This document shows, piece after piece, positions 25,287-32,844 of a stretch of 64,000 bases of DNA. Position numbers and translations under genes: made by a program. Location of the stretch: positions 1-64,000 of the forward strand of contig NZ_JADNGY010000003.1 in assembly GCF_015553625.1 (NCBI RefSeq). The letters run 5' to 3'. Within the stretch, counting starts at the first letter, position 1. Every line of letters begins with the position of its first letter. The notes beneath the pieces were generated by a model that was not told the origin of the DNA, ran no database searches, and saw only the letters and a list, made by a program, of their open reading frames with translations. The DNA is from Streptococcus australis (GTDB lineage: Bacteria; Bacillota; Bacilli; Lactobacillales; Streptococcaceae).

Positions 25287-25439
25287 TTTTCAGACGACCT
25301 CGAAAACCAAACCTACTTCATTTAGGACGACAGCCACCTCTCACAGGAAATCCATTCGGACGGCAGGTATACCTATATCTACACCGATCCCGACAGCTAT
25401 GAACCCCTGCACAGGTACACAACCGGACTAACATGGTAA
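25287..25439 (+). pseudogene. RHS/YD-repeat fragment of Neisseria type
   Basis: Reads FSDDLENQTYFI, TAG, DDSHLSQEIHSDGRYTYI then YTDPDSYEPL before a TAA. The YTDPDSYEPL motif is characteristic of Gram-negative RHS proteins. The TAG replaces an expected Trp. GC content is visibly higher than its surroundings, and an exact Neisseria-type uptake sequence lies within it, so it is imported and decayed. Confidence 0.75.
25289..25300 (-). other. Neisseria-type DNA uptake sequence (AG-mucDUS match)
   Basis: The plus strand reads TTCAGACGACCT, the reverse complement of AGGTCGTCTGAA, the DUS dialect described for the Neisseria mucosa/sicca group. All 12 positions match. By base count a given 12-mer is expected about 0.008 times in a window this size on both strands. 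Confidence 0.7.
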
Positions 25440-25479
25440 TAAATACTCTTTAAAGAATACACATAAGAAGGATAAATTA

Positions 25480-25734
25480 TGTATTTAGATCAAGTAAATT
25501 ATGAATTAAACAAAAAAATCAATGATTTTGTATGTAACTCAAATAAAAAGTAAATACTATATTTCATTTGAGGTAGATGATGAAAAAATTAAACGTGTTG
25601 ATAGGCAAGATGGAATAAAAAGACTGTATATTGAAGAAGATATTCATCTAAGAGATAGCAATGGAAAATTAAAAAGCGATGTACAACATGGTATTTGTGG
25701 TAGTACATCAAAAAAAGGAAAGGGAGGAAAATAA
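25480..25734 (+). pseudogene. Frameshifted toxin-tail fragment
   Basis: An ATG with AGAAGG upstream opens MYLDQVNYELNKKINDF and stops after 24 residues; a shifted frame continues YVTQIKSKYYISFEVDDEKI and ends VQHGICGSTSKKGKGGK. The basic Gly/Lys tail and the following acidic gene suggest the end of a toxin paired with its immunity gene. The toxin family is not recognised. Confidence 0.5.
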
Positions 25735-25736
25735 AA

Positions 25737-26162
25737 ATGAGTTGGACAGAAGGTGAATTTTATCGTTTTTACACAGACAAAGAAATTAAAAATGTTTATA
25801 AAAGAATTACAGACATAGTAGAAAATAAACTAAAATTTAAGTATGAATATACAGAATTTAATGATGAAAAAAATTTATTCTTTTATAAGAATAATAAAAT
25901 GTTAAATTCCCATTTAAAAAAAGGTTACCACTTAAATAAAAACGGAGAAGGTTGTTTTGGTCTTGAAGGAAAAAGAGTTACGATGAATCAGGTGGTTAGT
26001 TTATACAAATTTGATGGATTATCCGACTTTGAACCTTACGATATTAATTTAATTTTTGAAAAAGCCTACTATTATTTATTAGTTTTGCCCGAGCCTATTG
26101 AAACATCAAAATTTTCAAAAGAAATATTTGATTTATTTTCGGATGCATTAAATAGCAAATAA
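25737..26162 (+). CDS. Probable immunity protein, unknown family
   Basis: 141 aa, soluble, rich in Tyr, Phe and Lys/Glu; segments include YRFYTDKEIKNVYKRIT and GLSDFEPYDINLIFEKAYYY. No catalytic motif. The start follows the preceding toxin-like tail by two bases, with GGGAGG upstream, giving the toxin/immunity gene order seen also at 24408-25224. Function inferred only from context. Confidence 0.5.
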   Translation: MSWTEGEFYRFYTDKEIKNVYKRITDIVENKLKFKYEYTEFNDEKNLFFYKNNKMLNSHLKKGYHLNKNGEGCFGLEGKRVTMNQVVSLYKFDGLSDFEPYDINLIFEKAYYYLLVLPEPIETSKFSKEIFDLFSDALNSK

Positions 26163-26294
26163 CTTTAAACAAGCCATAACAAGTAGGTTGGATCAAGACC
26201 CAATAAAGCCTGTAAGGCCATCTCTGAAACATCCGTTCTTTAACAATCTCATTACCATTAGCAATGGCATTCTATCTAGAGGTCATTTTTCCTG
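26163..26294. other. Short spacer, no gene recognised
   Basis: A plus-strand frame reads RLDQDPIKPVRPSLKHPFFN but has no start; nothing in it is recognisable. Confidence 0.4.
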
Positions 26295-26477
26295 ATGGCT
26301 GATAAACTGGATATAGCGGGGAAGCTTAGTAAAGAAGAAATTGATTGGATTAGATCCAAAGCTGACTGGATTGACCCAATAGTTTCTTCAACAGACGAAT
26401 TACTAGGAATTAGAAATCATGAAAATTCTAGAGAACAAAAAGAACAATATCTGAGTGAGAAAAGGTACTATTGGTAA
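26295..26477 (+). CDS. Small hypothetical protein or fragment
   Basis: 60 aa, MADKLDIAGKLSKEEIDWIR to EKRYYW. Charged and helical, with no usable Shine-Dalgarno (only TTTTTCCTG upstream). It may be the tail of a lost accessory gene. A hairpin with T run follows at 26529. Confidence 0.3.
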   Translation: MADKLDIAGKLSKEEIDWIRSKADWIDPIVSSTDELLGIRNHENSREQKEQYLSEKRYYW

Positions 26478-26528
26478 TTTTGTGTTTTTAGTTTTACAGA
26501 GTGTAGTGTTATTGGAGTAAATTATTAA

Positions 26529-26562
26529 CTAATTTAGTAATAAATTAGTTTACCTTTTTTAA
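26529..26562 (+). terminator. AT-rich hairpin, possible terminator
   Basis: CTAATTTA/TAAATTAG arms followed by TTTACCTTTTTT. Confidence 0.5.
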
Positions 26563-26611
26563 AATAGGAATTTGGTACAAGACATCTTTCGTTCTAAAGT
26601 GTTATTTAAAT

Positions 26612-26639
26612 GTTGATTCTATCCCTTTCGTTCTATAAT
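26612..26639 (+). promoter_or_regulatory. Promoter of a candidate small RNA
   Basis: TTGATT and TATAAT with 16 bases between. No start codon follows that leads into a long frame before the terminator at 26845. Confidence 0.55.
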
Positions 26640-26645
26640 ATAGGA

Positions 26646-26870
26646 GTATACTAGCACCACATGTTGAGGCGGTAAGTTTGCTAGTCAAGGAGTAAAACGA
26701 CGAAGATTAGCATTTACTTCCGCCCATGCGATAGCTGTCCGTGATTGACAAGTGCTAGCACGCAGACAGAACGGAGATAGCGAACCGCTGAGTGTGTCGC
26801 TCTGCTCGTAAAAGCTTAGAAACCTTTGAACGAAAGGGATAATGAAAGCCTTGATTGCAAGGCTTTTTGC
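26646..26870 (+). ncRNA. Candidate small RNA of about 225 nt
   Basis: The stretch between the promoter at 26612 and the AAAGCCTT/AAGGCTTT terminator (26845-26870) has no long open frame but contains conserved repeat boxes shared with 22499-22562. The 14-base sequence TATCCCTTTCGTTC at the promoter is repeated inverted (GAACGAAAGGGATA) just before the terminator, so the DNA segment has inverted ends. A 23-codon frame from ATG 26842 overlaps the terminator and is probably meaningless. Confidence 0.45.
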
Positions 26871-27150
26871 TTTATGGTGGGTAAGTATCAGAGTGAGAAA
26901 ATTTTTGGAATGAGTAGAAGTGATAGCTAGAAATTATCAGTTTCTATTTCCATTTACCCTGTGGGTACGTGTTTGTTTCCATTGACAAGGAGTTTGTGGG
27001 AATAGAAATGTACCCACCTTGTTTGAATCAAGTGAAGTGTAGTTGAAGGAAATCTGTTGAAAGCAATACTTCATTTTACCGAATAAGTAATAATTTAGGC
27101 AACTTCAAATCGATTAAAAAAAACTATTTTAAAGGTTAAGAGTAGACAAA
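26871..27150. other. Non-coding spacer before the macrolide-resistance segment
   Basis: No gene seen. Contains GGGTACGTGTTTGTTTCCATT and a related inverted GGAATAGAAATGTACCC, a possible weak stem. Confidence 0.4.
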
Positions 27151-27197
27151 AATTGTCCACTCTTTTTTGCAAACTCAATTTATCAATAAATGAAATG

Positions 27198-27380
27198 AGG
27201 GAATGTAAAATGAAATATTTTGAGGTTGAGTTAGAAAATCCTGATGAATTTTTAAAACTACAAACAGAAGATTTTGTGAAAGCTAATCGCTTGCTACTAA
27301 GGAAGATAATCCAGAGCGTTACAGTCTATGAAGAAAACTTCGTCATATCCTTTAAATCTGGCATCGAATTGGAAGTATGA
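27198..27380 (+). pseudogene. C-terminal fragment of a serine recombinase
   Basis: The frame MKYFEVELENPDEFLKLQTE then VKANRLLLRKIIQSVTVYEE and FKSGIELEV matches the extreme C-terminus of large serine recombinases, where the pattern is R-x-I-I-D-x-V-x-V-Y...F-x-S-G-I-E. The catalytic domain is absent. It marks the left edge of the mef/msr(D) segment and records an earlier mobile element. Confidence 0.65.
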
Positions 27381-27402
27381 GTCTCATTCCATAACTTTTA
27401 TA

Positions 27403-27431
27403 TTGAACATATCATCTTGTTGTGTTATACT
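27403..27431 (+). promoter_or_regulatory. mef/msr(D) operon promoter
   Basis: TTGAAC and TATACT separated by 17 bases, 41 bases upstream of the leader peptide ATG. Confidence 0.75.
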
Positions 27432-27471
27432 ATAAATTGATATAAACAAAGATGTAGGAGGAACCGAAACT

Positions 27472-27498
27472 ATGACAGCCTCAATGCGTTTAAGATAA
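27472..27498 (+). CDS. mef leader peptide (MTASMRLR)
   Basis: A 9-codon frame with GGAGGA upstream encodes MTASMRLR, the known leader in front of mef genes. It ends in an Arg-Leu-Arg motif that can stall macrolide-bound ribosomes. Stalling would influence the downstream hairpins and the terminator at 27661. Confidence 0.8.
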   Translation: MTASMRLR

Positions 27499-27660
27499 GC
27501 TGGCAATAAAAAAAGCAGAATCTATACCCGATGATAGGCTTTTTTGTTGTGCTTATTTATACGATATTGAGCATTCATTAGTTACGGTGAGGATATTGGT
27601 TATTTAACTATACCTTTATTTAACTATGTCTTTAATATGAATGTTTCCAAATTGTATGTA

Positions 27661-27703
27661 TGCAGACCAAAAGCCACATTGTGGGGTTTGGCCTGCATTT
27701 TTT
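27661..27703 (+). terminator. Attenuator terminator in the mef leader
   Basis: TGCAGACCAAA pairs with TTTGGCCTGCA (one mismatch), followed by TTTTTT. It lies between the leader peptide and mef, so transcription must read through it to express resistance. Confidence 0.75.
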
Positions 27704-27765
27704 ATTGCCTAGAATGCTATTCAAAATAGAAATTCAAGCAAAATAATATGCAGGAGATAATATAA

Positions 27766-28983
27766 ATGGAAAAATACAACAATTGGAAACGAAAATTTTA
27801 TGCAATATGGGCAGGGCAAGCAGTATCATTAATCACTAGTGCCATCCTGCAAATGGCGATTATTTTTTACCTTACAGAAAAAACAGGATCTGCGATGGTC
27901 TTGTCTATGGCTTCATTAGTAGGTTTTTTACCCTATGCGATTTTGGGACCTGCCATTGGTGTGCTAGTGGATCGTCATGATAGGAAGAAGATAATGATTG
28001 GTGCCGATTTAATTATCGCAGCAGCTGGTGCAGTGCTTGCTATTGTTGCATTCTGTATGGAGCTACCTGTCTGGATGATTATGATAGTATTGTTTATCCG
28101 TAGCATTGGAACAGCTTTTCATACCCCAGCACTCAATGCGGTTACACCACTTTTAGTACCAGAAGAACAGCTAACGAAATGCGCAGGCTATAGTCAGTCT
28201 TTGCAGTCTATAAGCTATATTGTTAGTCCGGCAGTTGCAGCACTCTTATACTCCGTTTGGGATTTAAATGCTATTATTGCCATCGACGTATTGGGTGCTG
28301 TGATTGCATCTATTACGGTAGCAATTGTACGTATACCTAAGCTGGGTAATCAAGTGCAAAGTTTAGAACCAAATTTCATAAGGGAGATGAAAGAAGGAGT
28401 TGTGGTTCTGAGACAAAACAAAGGATTGTTTGCCTTATTACTCTTAGGAACACTATATACTTTTGTTTATATGCCAATCAATGCACTATTTCCTTTAATA
28501 AGCATGGAACACTTTAATGGAACGCCTGTGCATATTTCTATTACGGAAATTTCCTTTGCATTTGGGATGCTAGCAGGAGGCTTATTATTAGGAAGATTAG
28601 GGGGCTTCGAAAAGCATGTATTACTAATAACAAGTTCATTTTTTATAATGGGGACCAGTTTAGCCGTTTCGGGAATACTTCCTCCAAATGGATTTGTAAT
28701 ATTCGTAGTTTGCTGTGCAATAATGGGGCTTTCGGTGCCATTTTATAGCGGTGTGCAAACAGCTCTTTTTCAGGAGAAAATTAAGCCTGAATATTTAGGA
28801 CGTGTATTTTCTTTGATCGGAAGTATCATGTCACTTGCTATGCCAATTGGGTTAATTCTTTCTGGATTCTTTGCTGATAAAATCGGTGTAAATCATTGGT
28901 TTTTACTATCAGGTATTTTAATTATTGGCATTGCTATAGTTTGCCAAATGATAACTGAGGTTAGAAAATTAGATTTAAAATAA
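27766..28983 (+). CDS. mef(E): Macrolide efflux MFS transporter Mef
   Basis: A 405 aa major facilitator protein of 12 membrane spans that exports 14- and 15-membered macrolides with Msr(D). The MFS loop motif GVLVDRHDRKKIMIGAD lies after span 2, and length and sequence (MEKYNNWKRKFYAIWAGQA) are those of Mef(A)/Mef(E). Gene order leader-mef-leader-msr(D)-umuC fragment matches the Mega type (mef(E)); distinction from mef(A) needs alignment. Regulated by attenuation. AGGAG lies upstream of the ATG. Confidence 0.93.
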   Translation: MEKYNNWKRKFYAIWAGQAVSLITSAILQMAIIFYLTEKTGSAMVLSMASLVGFLPYAILGPAIGVLVDRHDRKKIMIGADLIIAAAGAVLAIVAFCMELPVWMIMIVLFIRSIGTAFHTPALNAVTPLLVPEEQLTKCAGYSQSLQSISYIVSPAVAALLYSVWDLNAIIAIDVLGAVIASITVAIVRIPKLGNQVQSLEPNFIREMKEGVVVLRQNKGLFALLLLGTLYTFVYMPINALFPLISMEHFNGTPVHISITEISFAFGMLAGGLLLGRLGGFEKHVLLITSSFFIMGTSLAVSGILPPNGFVIFVVCCAIMGLSVPFYSGVQTALFQEKIKPEYLGRVFSLIGSIMSLAMPIGLILSGFFADKIGVNHWFLLSGILIIGIAIVCQMITEVRKLDLK

Positions 28984-29003
28984 ACAATATTGGAGGAATA
29001 TTT

Positions 29004-29024
29004 ATGTATCTTATTTTCATGTAA
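29004..29024 (+). CDS. msrDL: msr(D) leader peptide MsrDL (MYLIFM)
   Basis: Six codons and a stop, exactly MYLIFM, with GGAGGA upstream. This is the known leader that stalls erythromycin-bound ribosomes and derepresses msr(D). A GCAGGG/CCCTGC hairpin follows at 29041-29058. Confidence 0.9.
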   Translation: MYLIFM

Positions 29025-29102
29025 CTCTTCCTGCTAAAATCGCAGGGTTTTCCCTGCATACAAGCAAATGAAAGCATGCGATTATAGACAGGAGGAAATG
29101 TT

Positions 29103-30566
29103 ATGGAATTAATATTAAAAGCAAAAGACATTCGTGTGGAATTCAAAGGACGCGATGTTTTAGATATAAATGAATTAGAAGTATATGATTATGACCGTAT
29201 TGGTTTAGTAGGAGCAAATGGTGCTGGAAAAAGCACTTTACTCAGGGTACTTTTAGGAGAATTAACTCCCCCAGGATGTAAAATGAATCGTCTGGGTGAA
29301 CTTGCCTATATTCCCCAGTTGGACGAAGTAACTCTGCAGGAGGAAAAAGATTTTGCACTTGTAGGCAAGCTAGGTGTTGAGCAATTAAATATACAGACTA
29401 TGAGCGGTGGTGAAGAAACAAGGCTTAAAATAGCACAGGCCTTATCGGCACAGGTTCATGGTATTTTAGCGGATGAACCTACGAGCCATTTAGACCGTGA
29501 AGGAATTGATTTTCTAATAGGACAGCTAAAATATTTTACAGGTGCACTGTTAGTTATTAGCCATGACCGCTATTTTCTTGATGAAATAGTAGATAAAATA
29601 TGGGAACTGAAAGATGGCAAAATCACTGAGTATTGGGGAAACTATTCTGATTATCTTCGTCAGAAAGAGGAAGACCGTAAGAGCCAAGCTGCAGAATACG
29701 AACAATTTATTGCGGAACGTGCCCGATTGGAAAGGGCTGCGGAGGAAAAGCGAAAACAGGCTCGTAAAATAGAACAGAAGGCAAAAGGTTCTTCAAAGAA
29801 AAAAAGTACTGAAGACGGAGGGCGTTTAGCTCATCAAAAATCAATAGGAAGTAAGGAAAAAAAGATGTATAATGCTGCTAAAACCCTAGAGCACAGGATT
29901 GCGGCCTTAGGAAAAGTAGAAGCTCCGGAAGGCATTCGCAGAATTCGTTTCAGGCAAAGTAAAGCATTGGAGCTCCATAATCCATACCCTATAGTCGGTG
30001 CAGAAATTAATAAAGTATTTGGGGATAAGGCTCTGTTTGAAAATGCATCTTTTCAAATTCCGTTAGGAGCAAAAGTGGCGTTAACTGGTGGTAATGGAAT
30101 CGGAAAAACAACTTTAATCCAAATGATCTTAAACCATGAAGAAGGAATTTCTATTTCGCCTAAGGCAAAAATAGGTTACTTTGCACAGAATGGTTACAAG
30201 TACAACAGTAATCAGAATGTTATGGAGTTTATGCAGAAGGATTGTGACTACAATATATCAGAAATTCGTTCAGTGCTAGCATCTATGGGGTTCAAACAGA
30301 ACGATATTGGAAAAAGTTTATCTGTTTTAAGCGGTGGAGAAATTATAAAATTGTTGCTTGCTAAAATGCTCATGGGTAGATATAACATCTTAATAATGGA
30401 TGAACCCAGTAACTTCCTTGACATACCAAGTTTAGAGGCTTTGGAAATACTAATGAAGGAGTACACCGGAACTATCGTGTTTATCACCCACGATAAACGA
30501 TTACTCGAAAATGTAGCAGATGTAGTTTATGAAATTAGTGATAAGAAAATAAATCTGAAACATTAA
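29103..30566 (+). CDS. msr(D): ABC-F ribosomal protection protein Msr(D)
   Basis: A 487 aa cytosolic ABC-F protein that displaces macrolides, ketolides and streptogramin B from the ribosome. Two ATPase domains: Walker [10 protein letters not shown] and signature MSGGEE with Walker [12 protein letters not shown] in the first; [14 protein letters not shown] and [11 protein letters not shown] in the second. The linker (about 190-270) is Lys/Arg/Glu-rich and reaches the peptidyl-transferase centre. No membrane domain. Inducible through MsrDL. Confidence 0.95.
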   Translation: MELILKAKDIRVEFKGRDVLDINELEVYDYDRIGLVGANGAGKSTLLRVLLGELTPPGCKMNRLGELAYIPQLDEVTLQEEKDFALVGKLGVEQLNIQTMSGGEETRLKIAQALSAQVHGILADEPTSHLDREGIDFLIGQLKYFTGALLVISHDRYFLDEIVDKIWELKDGKITEYWGNYSDYLRQKEEDRKSQAAEYEQFIAERARLERAAEEKRKQARKIEQKAKGSSKKKSTEDGGRLAHQKSIGSKEKKMYNAAKTLEHRIAALGKVEAPEGIRRIRFRQSKALELHNPYPIVGAEINKVFGDKALFENASFQIPLGAKVALTGGNGIGKTTLIQMILNHEEGISISPKAKIGYFAQNGYKYNSNQNVMEFMQKDCDYNISEIRSVLASMGFKQNDIGKSLSVLSGGEIIKLLLAKMLMGRYNILIMDEPSNFLDIPSLEALEILMKEYTGTIVFITHDKRLLENVADVVYEISDKKINLKH

Positions 30567-30655
30567 ATTTAAGGTAGTCGCTGGTCAGTATAGTCTGTTC
30601 TGGTTGGCGACTCCATTGTTAAAGAGTATAAAGACTTTAGATTTTATGAATATTA

Positions 30656-30691
30656 AAAATAGGAACAGTCAATTGAACTGCTCCTATTTTT
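30656..30691. terminator. Bidirectional terminator between msr(D) and the umuC operon
   Basis: AATAGGAACAGT/ACTGCTCCTATT arms (one mismatch) flanked by A and T runs. It lies 90 bases past msr(D) and overlaps the end of the convergent gene. Confidence 0.75.
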
Positions 30692-30983
30692 CTGCTAAAT
30701 ATATTGTAGTTTTCTTATATGTATAATGATAGATTAGCGGATTCTCATCTACGGTACTTACTTCAAATATGAAGAAGTGATCGCGGTTATCTCTGGACTT
30801 TTCCTTATTGAGGACAAAGTAATTCTTACGTGAAGTCGCCATTGTTTTTAGGATATCATCAGTTAGGAAGGTCAATGGAATATTCATGTTAGAGTAGCGG
30901 TAGAAGTCACGTTCAAAATCTTGGTAGCTCTCGCTATAATAGTCCATTTGTAGGTGATTACGCTGAAACTCAAGCTGATTCAT
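30684..30983 (-). CDS. Small protein of the umuC operon (DUF5960-like)
   Basis: 99 aa, charged, with alternating hydrophobic strands (YFVLNKEKSRDNRDHFFIFE). It is the last gene of the streptococcal umuC cassette. The start at 30983 is chosen because AGGAGG lies 7 bases upstream; the longer frame from 31007 overlaps the YolD-like gene. Family name from memory, so tentative; role in SOS mutagenesis is unproven. Confidence 0.6.
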   Translation of the reverse strand: MNQLEFQRNHLQMDYYSESYQDFERDFYRYSNMNIPLTFLTDDILKTMATSRKNYFVLNKEKSRDNRDHFFIFEVSTVDENPLIYHYTYKKTTIYLAEK

Positions 30984-31338
30984 AGAGCACCTCCTCGACA
31001 AGTTCAATACTAATAATGTCTTTTAATTTCAAATTGATGTGACCTGTTGTAGTTTTTATCAAAATGAAATCTTTGGTCAGACTTGGTATTGTTCCAGTGT
31101 AGGAAACACGCTTGTTTTTTTCAATCACTTGAATGCGTGTGCGTAGCTGCCCGGCGTATACTTGACTGAGGAGTAATAATTTCTTCTCTAGTGATAAGTC
31201 AGACATGTACGTTACTTTGTTTGTATCATCAGAGAGTGCTGATGCATGTTCAGATAGGAAAAAGCCCATCCATTTTTGCATCTTTGTATCCTGGTACTCT
31301 CTTGCTGATTGAAATGGTAAATATGAACGGTCAATCAT
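30970..31338 (-). CDS. YolD-like protein
   Basis: 122 aa. The start MIDRSYLPFQSAREYQDTKM and WMGFFLSEH match the YolD-like family, partners encoded next to Y-family polymerases and thought to act like UmuD. The C-terminal half has an SH3-like run (TGTIPSLTKDFILIKTTTGH). It overlaps the next gene by 14 bases, and AAAGGA precedes the ATG. Intact although umuC upstream is broken. Confidence 0.8.
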   Translation of the reverse strand: MIDRSYLPFQSAREYQDTKMQKWMGFFLSEHASALSDDTNKVTYMSDLSLEKKLLLLSQVYAGQLRTRIQVIEKNKRVSYTGTIPSLTKDFILIKTTTGHINLKLKDIISIELVEEVLYESA

Positions 31339-31350
31339 ATCAAATCCTTT

Positions 31351-31686
31351 CTATGCAGAGGCAAGGGTATTTTTATCAAATTGAATCGTAAAACCTTGAA
31401 TTCCCCCACCTGTGTAACATTCTTTAAAGCGATTGATTACCTCAGTATAGATTATCACAGATGAGCTTGTTGGCTTAATGCTAAATGTAAATTCCAATGG
31501 TAATCGGTTTTCAGATTTAGCATGTACTAGTCGTATCGATATTTCAGTTGTTTTGAGTTTTCTCTGACGAAGTTTTGAAGTTGCTGTTTCAACGATTCCA
31601 TGTAAAAATCTTTCAAGCATTTCAATATCATTACATCCTTTGCTACGGATTTCTGAAAATTGTACTGTATTTTTTTCTTGTTTCAT
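31351..31686 (-). CDS. Conserved small protein of the umuC operon
   Basis: 111 aa, overlaps the umuC remnant stop by four bases (ATGA). Residues 20-60 are helical and basic (IVETATSKLRQRKLKTTE) and the C-terminal half is beta-rich. It resembles proteins that follow umuC in streptococcal mobile elements; I cannot assign a domain. Confidence 0.6.
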   Translation of the reverse strand: MKQEKNTVQFSEIRSKGCNDIEMLERFLHGIVETATSKLRQRKLKTTEISIRLVHAKSENRLPLEFTFSIKPTSSSVIIYTEVINRFKECYTGGGIQGFTIQFDKNTLASA

Positions 31687-32113
31687 TTTAATCCCTCCAA
31701 TCCACCCGCGGAATGACCACCGATAAGTTTACTGCGTTCAATATTTCTGGAACCTTCAGTTAGGACGGTTCCTTTTTGTATGGCTAAAAAACCAAACTGT
31801 TCTCTGACAACATCAATAGCTGTCTGAAGTCTATTATCTTTTTCAATTTGTTCTACATCATCAAAGAGTGATAGTAGAGTATAGCTTTCATCTACGAAGC
31901 CACTATAAGATACACCAATTTGTCTCACTGCACCAGAGGTGTATTTTTTCGGAATAATACAAGTACATGACTCACCATTGTTTTGGGGAGATTTGCGGGT
32001 TCAATTTTATTCTGAGCATTTATAGATTTTTTCATCTCAGTCCTAGAATAGCCAATATGAATAGAAACGACAGTAGTCAATACTAGGGCTACTGTTCCGT
32101 TCCACAGTATCAT
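31683..32113 (-). pseudogene. umuC: umuC (Y-family DNA polymerase) 3' remnant, frameshifted
   Basis: Two frames join: VSIHIGYSRTEMKKSINAQN to VLVLFRK, then, after one missing base in an A6 run, YTSGA-VRQIGVSYSGFVDES through to GGHSAGGLEGLK. Together these are the little-finger/C-terminal part of an UmuC-like translesion polymerase. The catalytic palm is missing, so it is inactive. Such a umuC piece is the known right-hand neighbour of Mega elements. Confidence 0.8.
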
Positions 32114-32164
32114 TTAAAAATCATTTTCACACCCTTTCGTCTATTAGTATAGAAGAAAGCTCTC

Positions 32165-32350
32165 AGCACATGAGGAGAAATCATGAGGGATATTATCAGT
32201 TGAATAAGTAAGAGCATAATCTACATCTCCAAAGTAGGAGTGGCTAGTTCCAGCAGAAAGTCCTTCATAGGTTTTATAACTGAATAGATCGACTTACTTT
32301 GTTGTCGAATTTTTCCTGTTCTTCAAGTAATTCTAAGGAATAGACGACAA
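32165..32350 (-). pseudogene. Middle fragment of an HdiR-like S24 repressor
   Basis: Minus-strand frames read YSLELLEEQEKFDNKVSRSI and, shifted, YKTYEGLSAGTSHSYFGDVD then YALTYSTDNIPHDFSS. The linker with Ala-Gly (autocleavage type) and the start of the S24 domain are recognisable. It sits upstream of umuC as hdiR does in streptococcal SOS operons; deletion fused it to the umuC remnant. Confidence 0.6.
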
Positions 32351-32369
32351 CTTTAAAATCAAATAAGCT

Positions 32370-32449
32370 AAAAACGCTCTAAAATCATTAAATTGACATA
32401 AAAGTGTTTTTTATTGTCAAAATATACAATTGAAAAAATTTCCAGTTTT
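32370..32449. repeat. Left end repeat of the recombinase-trio element
   Basis: About 80 bases that repeat directly, with roughly 80% identity by eye, at 40865-40943. The core at 32393-32420 has inverted arms TTGACA...TGTCAA around AAGTGTTTTTT. The corresponding arms at the other end are TTGATA...TATCAA, changed together. Confidence 0.7.
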
Positions 32450-32468
32450 TTTAAAATCACTTTCTTAG

Positions 32469-32497
32469 ATGACAATTTAATCAAAATATGATATAAT
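32469..32497 (+). promoter_or_regulatory. Promoter of the recombinase operon
   Basis: ATGACA and TATAAT with a 17-base spacer. The first gene starts 348 bases downstream, leaving a long leader. Confidence 0.65.
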
Positions 32498-32502
32498 ACA
32501 GA

Positions 32503-32785
32503 AAAAGTAAAAATAACAAAAGTAAAAATAACAAAAGTAACTTACAGAAGTAAAAGAAAAAAAGTAAATAGATAGCCACGGCGGATATTCCTTTCATCGT
32601 TTAGAAGGAGTTGCTGTGGTTATTGTTGTCGCTGAGCTAATTAATTGCTCTTATTACTTAGATGAAGTTACTTTTATTATTGAATTAATTTGAATAATAA
32701 TAACGATCAATGAAAGTACTCATCGATATTCCCTTTATGCAGTTTAGAGCACAAAGGAAAATAGTACTGATTTGATCGTTTTTTT
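32503..32785 (+). ncRNA. Structured leader RNA with attenuator
   Basis: After the promoter come A-rich direct repeats (AAAAGTAAAAATAAC units, 32511-32560), a stem ATAGCCACGGC/GCTGTGGTTAT (32572-32624 region) and a nested terminator: AACGATCAA...AGTACT pairs with AGTACT...TTGATCGTT, with TTCCCTTT/AAAGGAA inside, then T7. The operon begins after this terminator, so expression is probably conditional. No long frame is present. It is not a riboswitch class I recognise. Confidence 0.55.
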
Positions 32786-32844
32786 CTGTATTGACATCAT
32801 AAAACACAGTAAGAACCTTCAGTCATAATAAACAAGGAGGTAAC

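Noticed and set aside
26842..26913. 23-codon peptide from ATG 26842
   Set aside because: The frame begins inside the terminator stem and is not conserved at the second repeat copy, which shifts frame after a few codons.
31351..31686. Reading this gene as the UmuC little-finger domain
   Set aside because: It lies downstream of the UmuC C-terminus (SAGGLEGLK) and starts with its own overlapping ATG, so the order is wrong for one protein.
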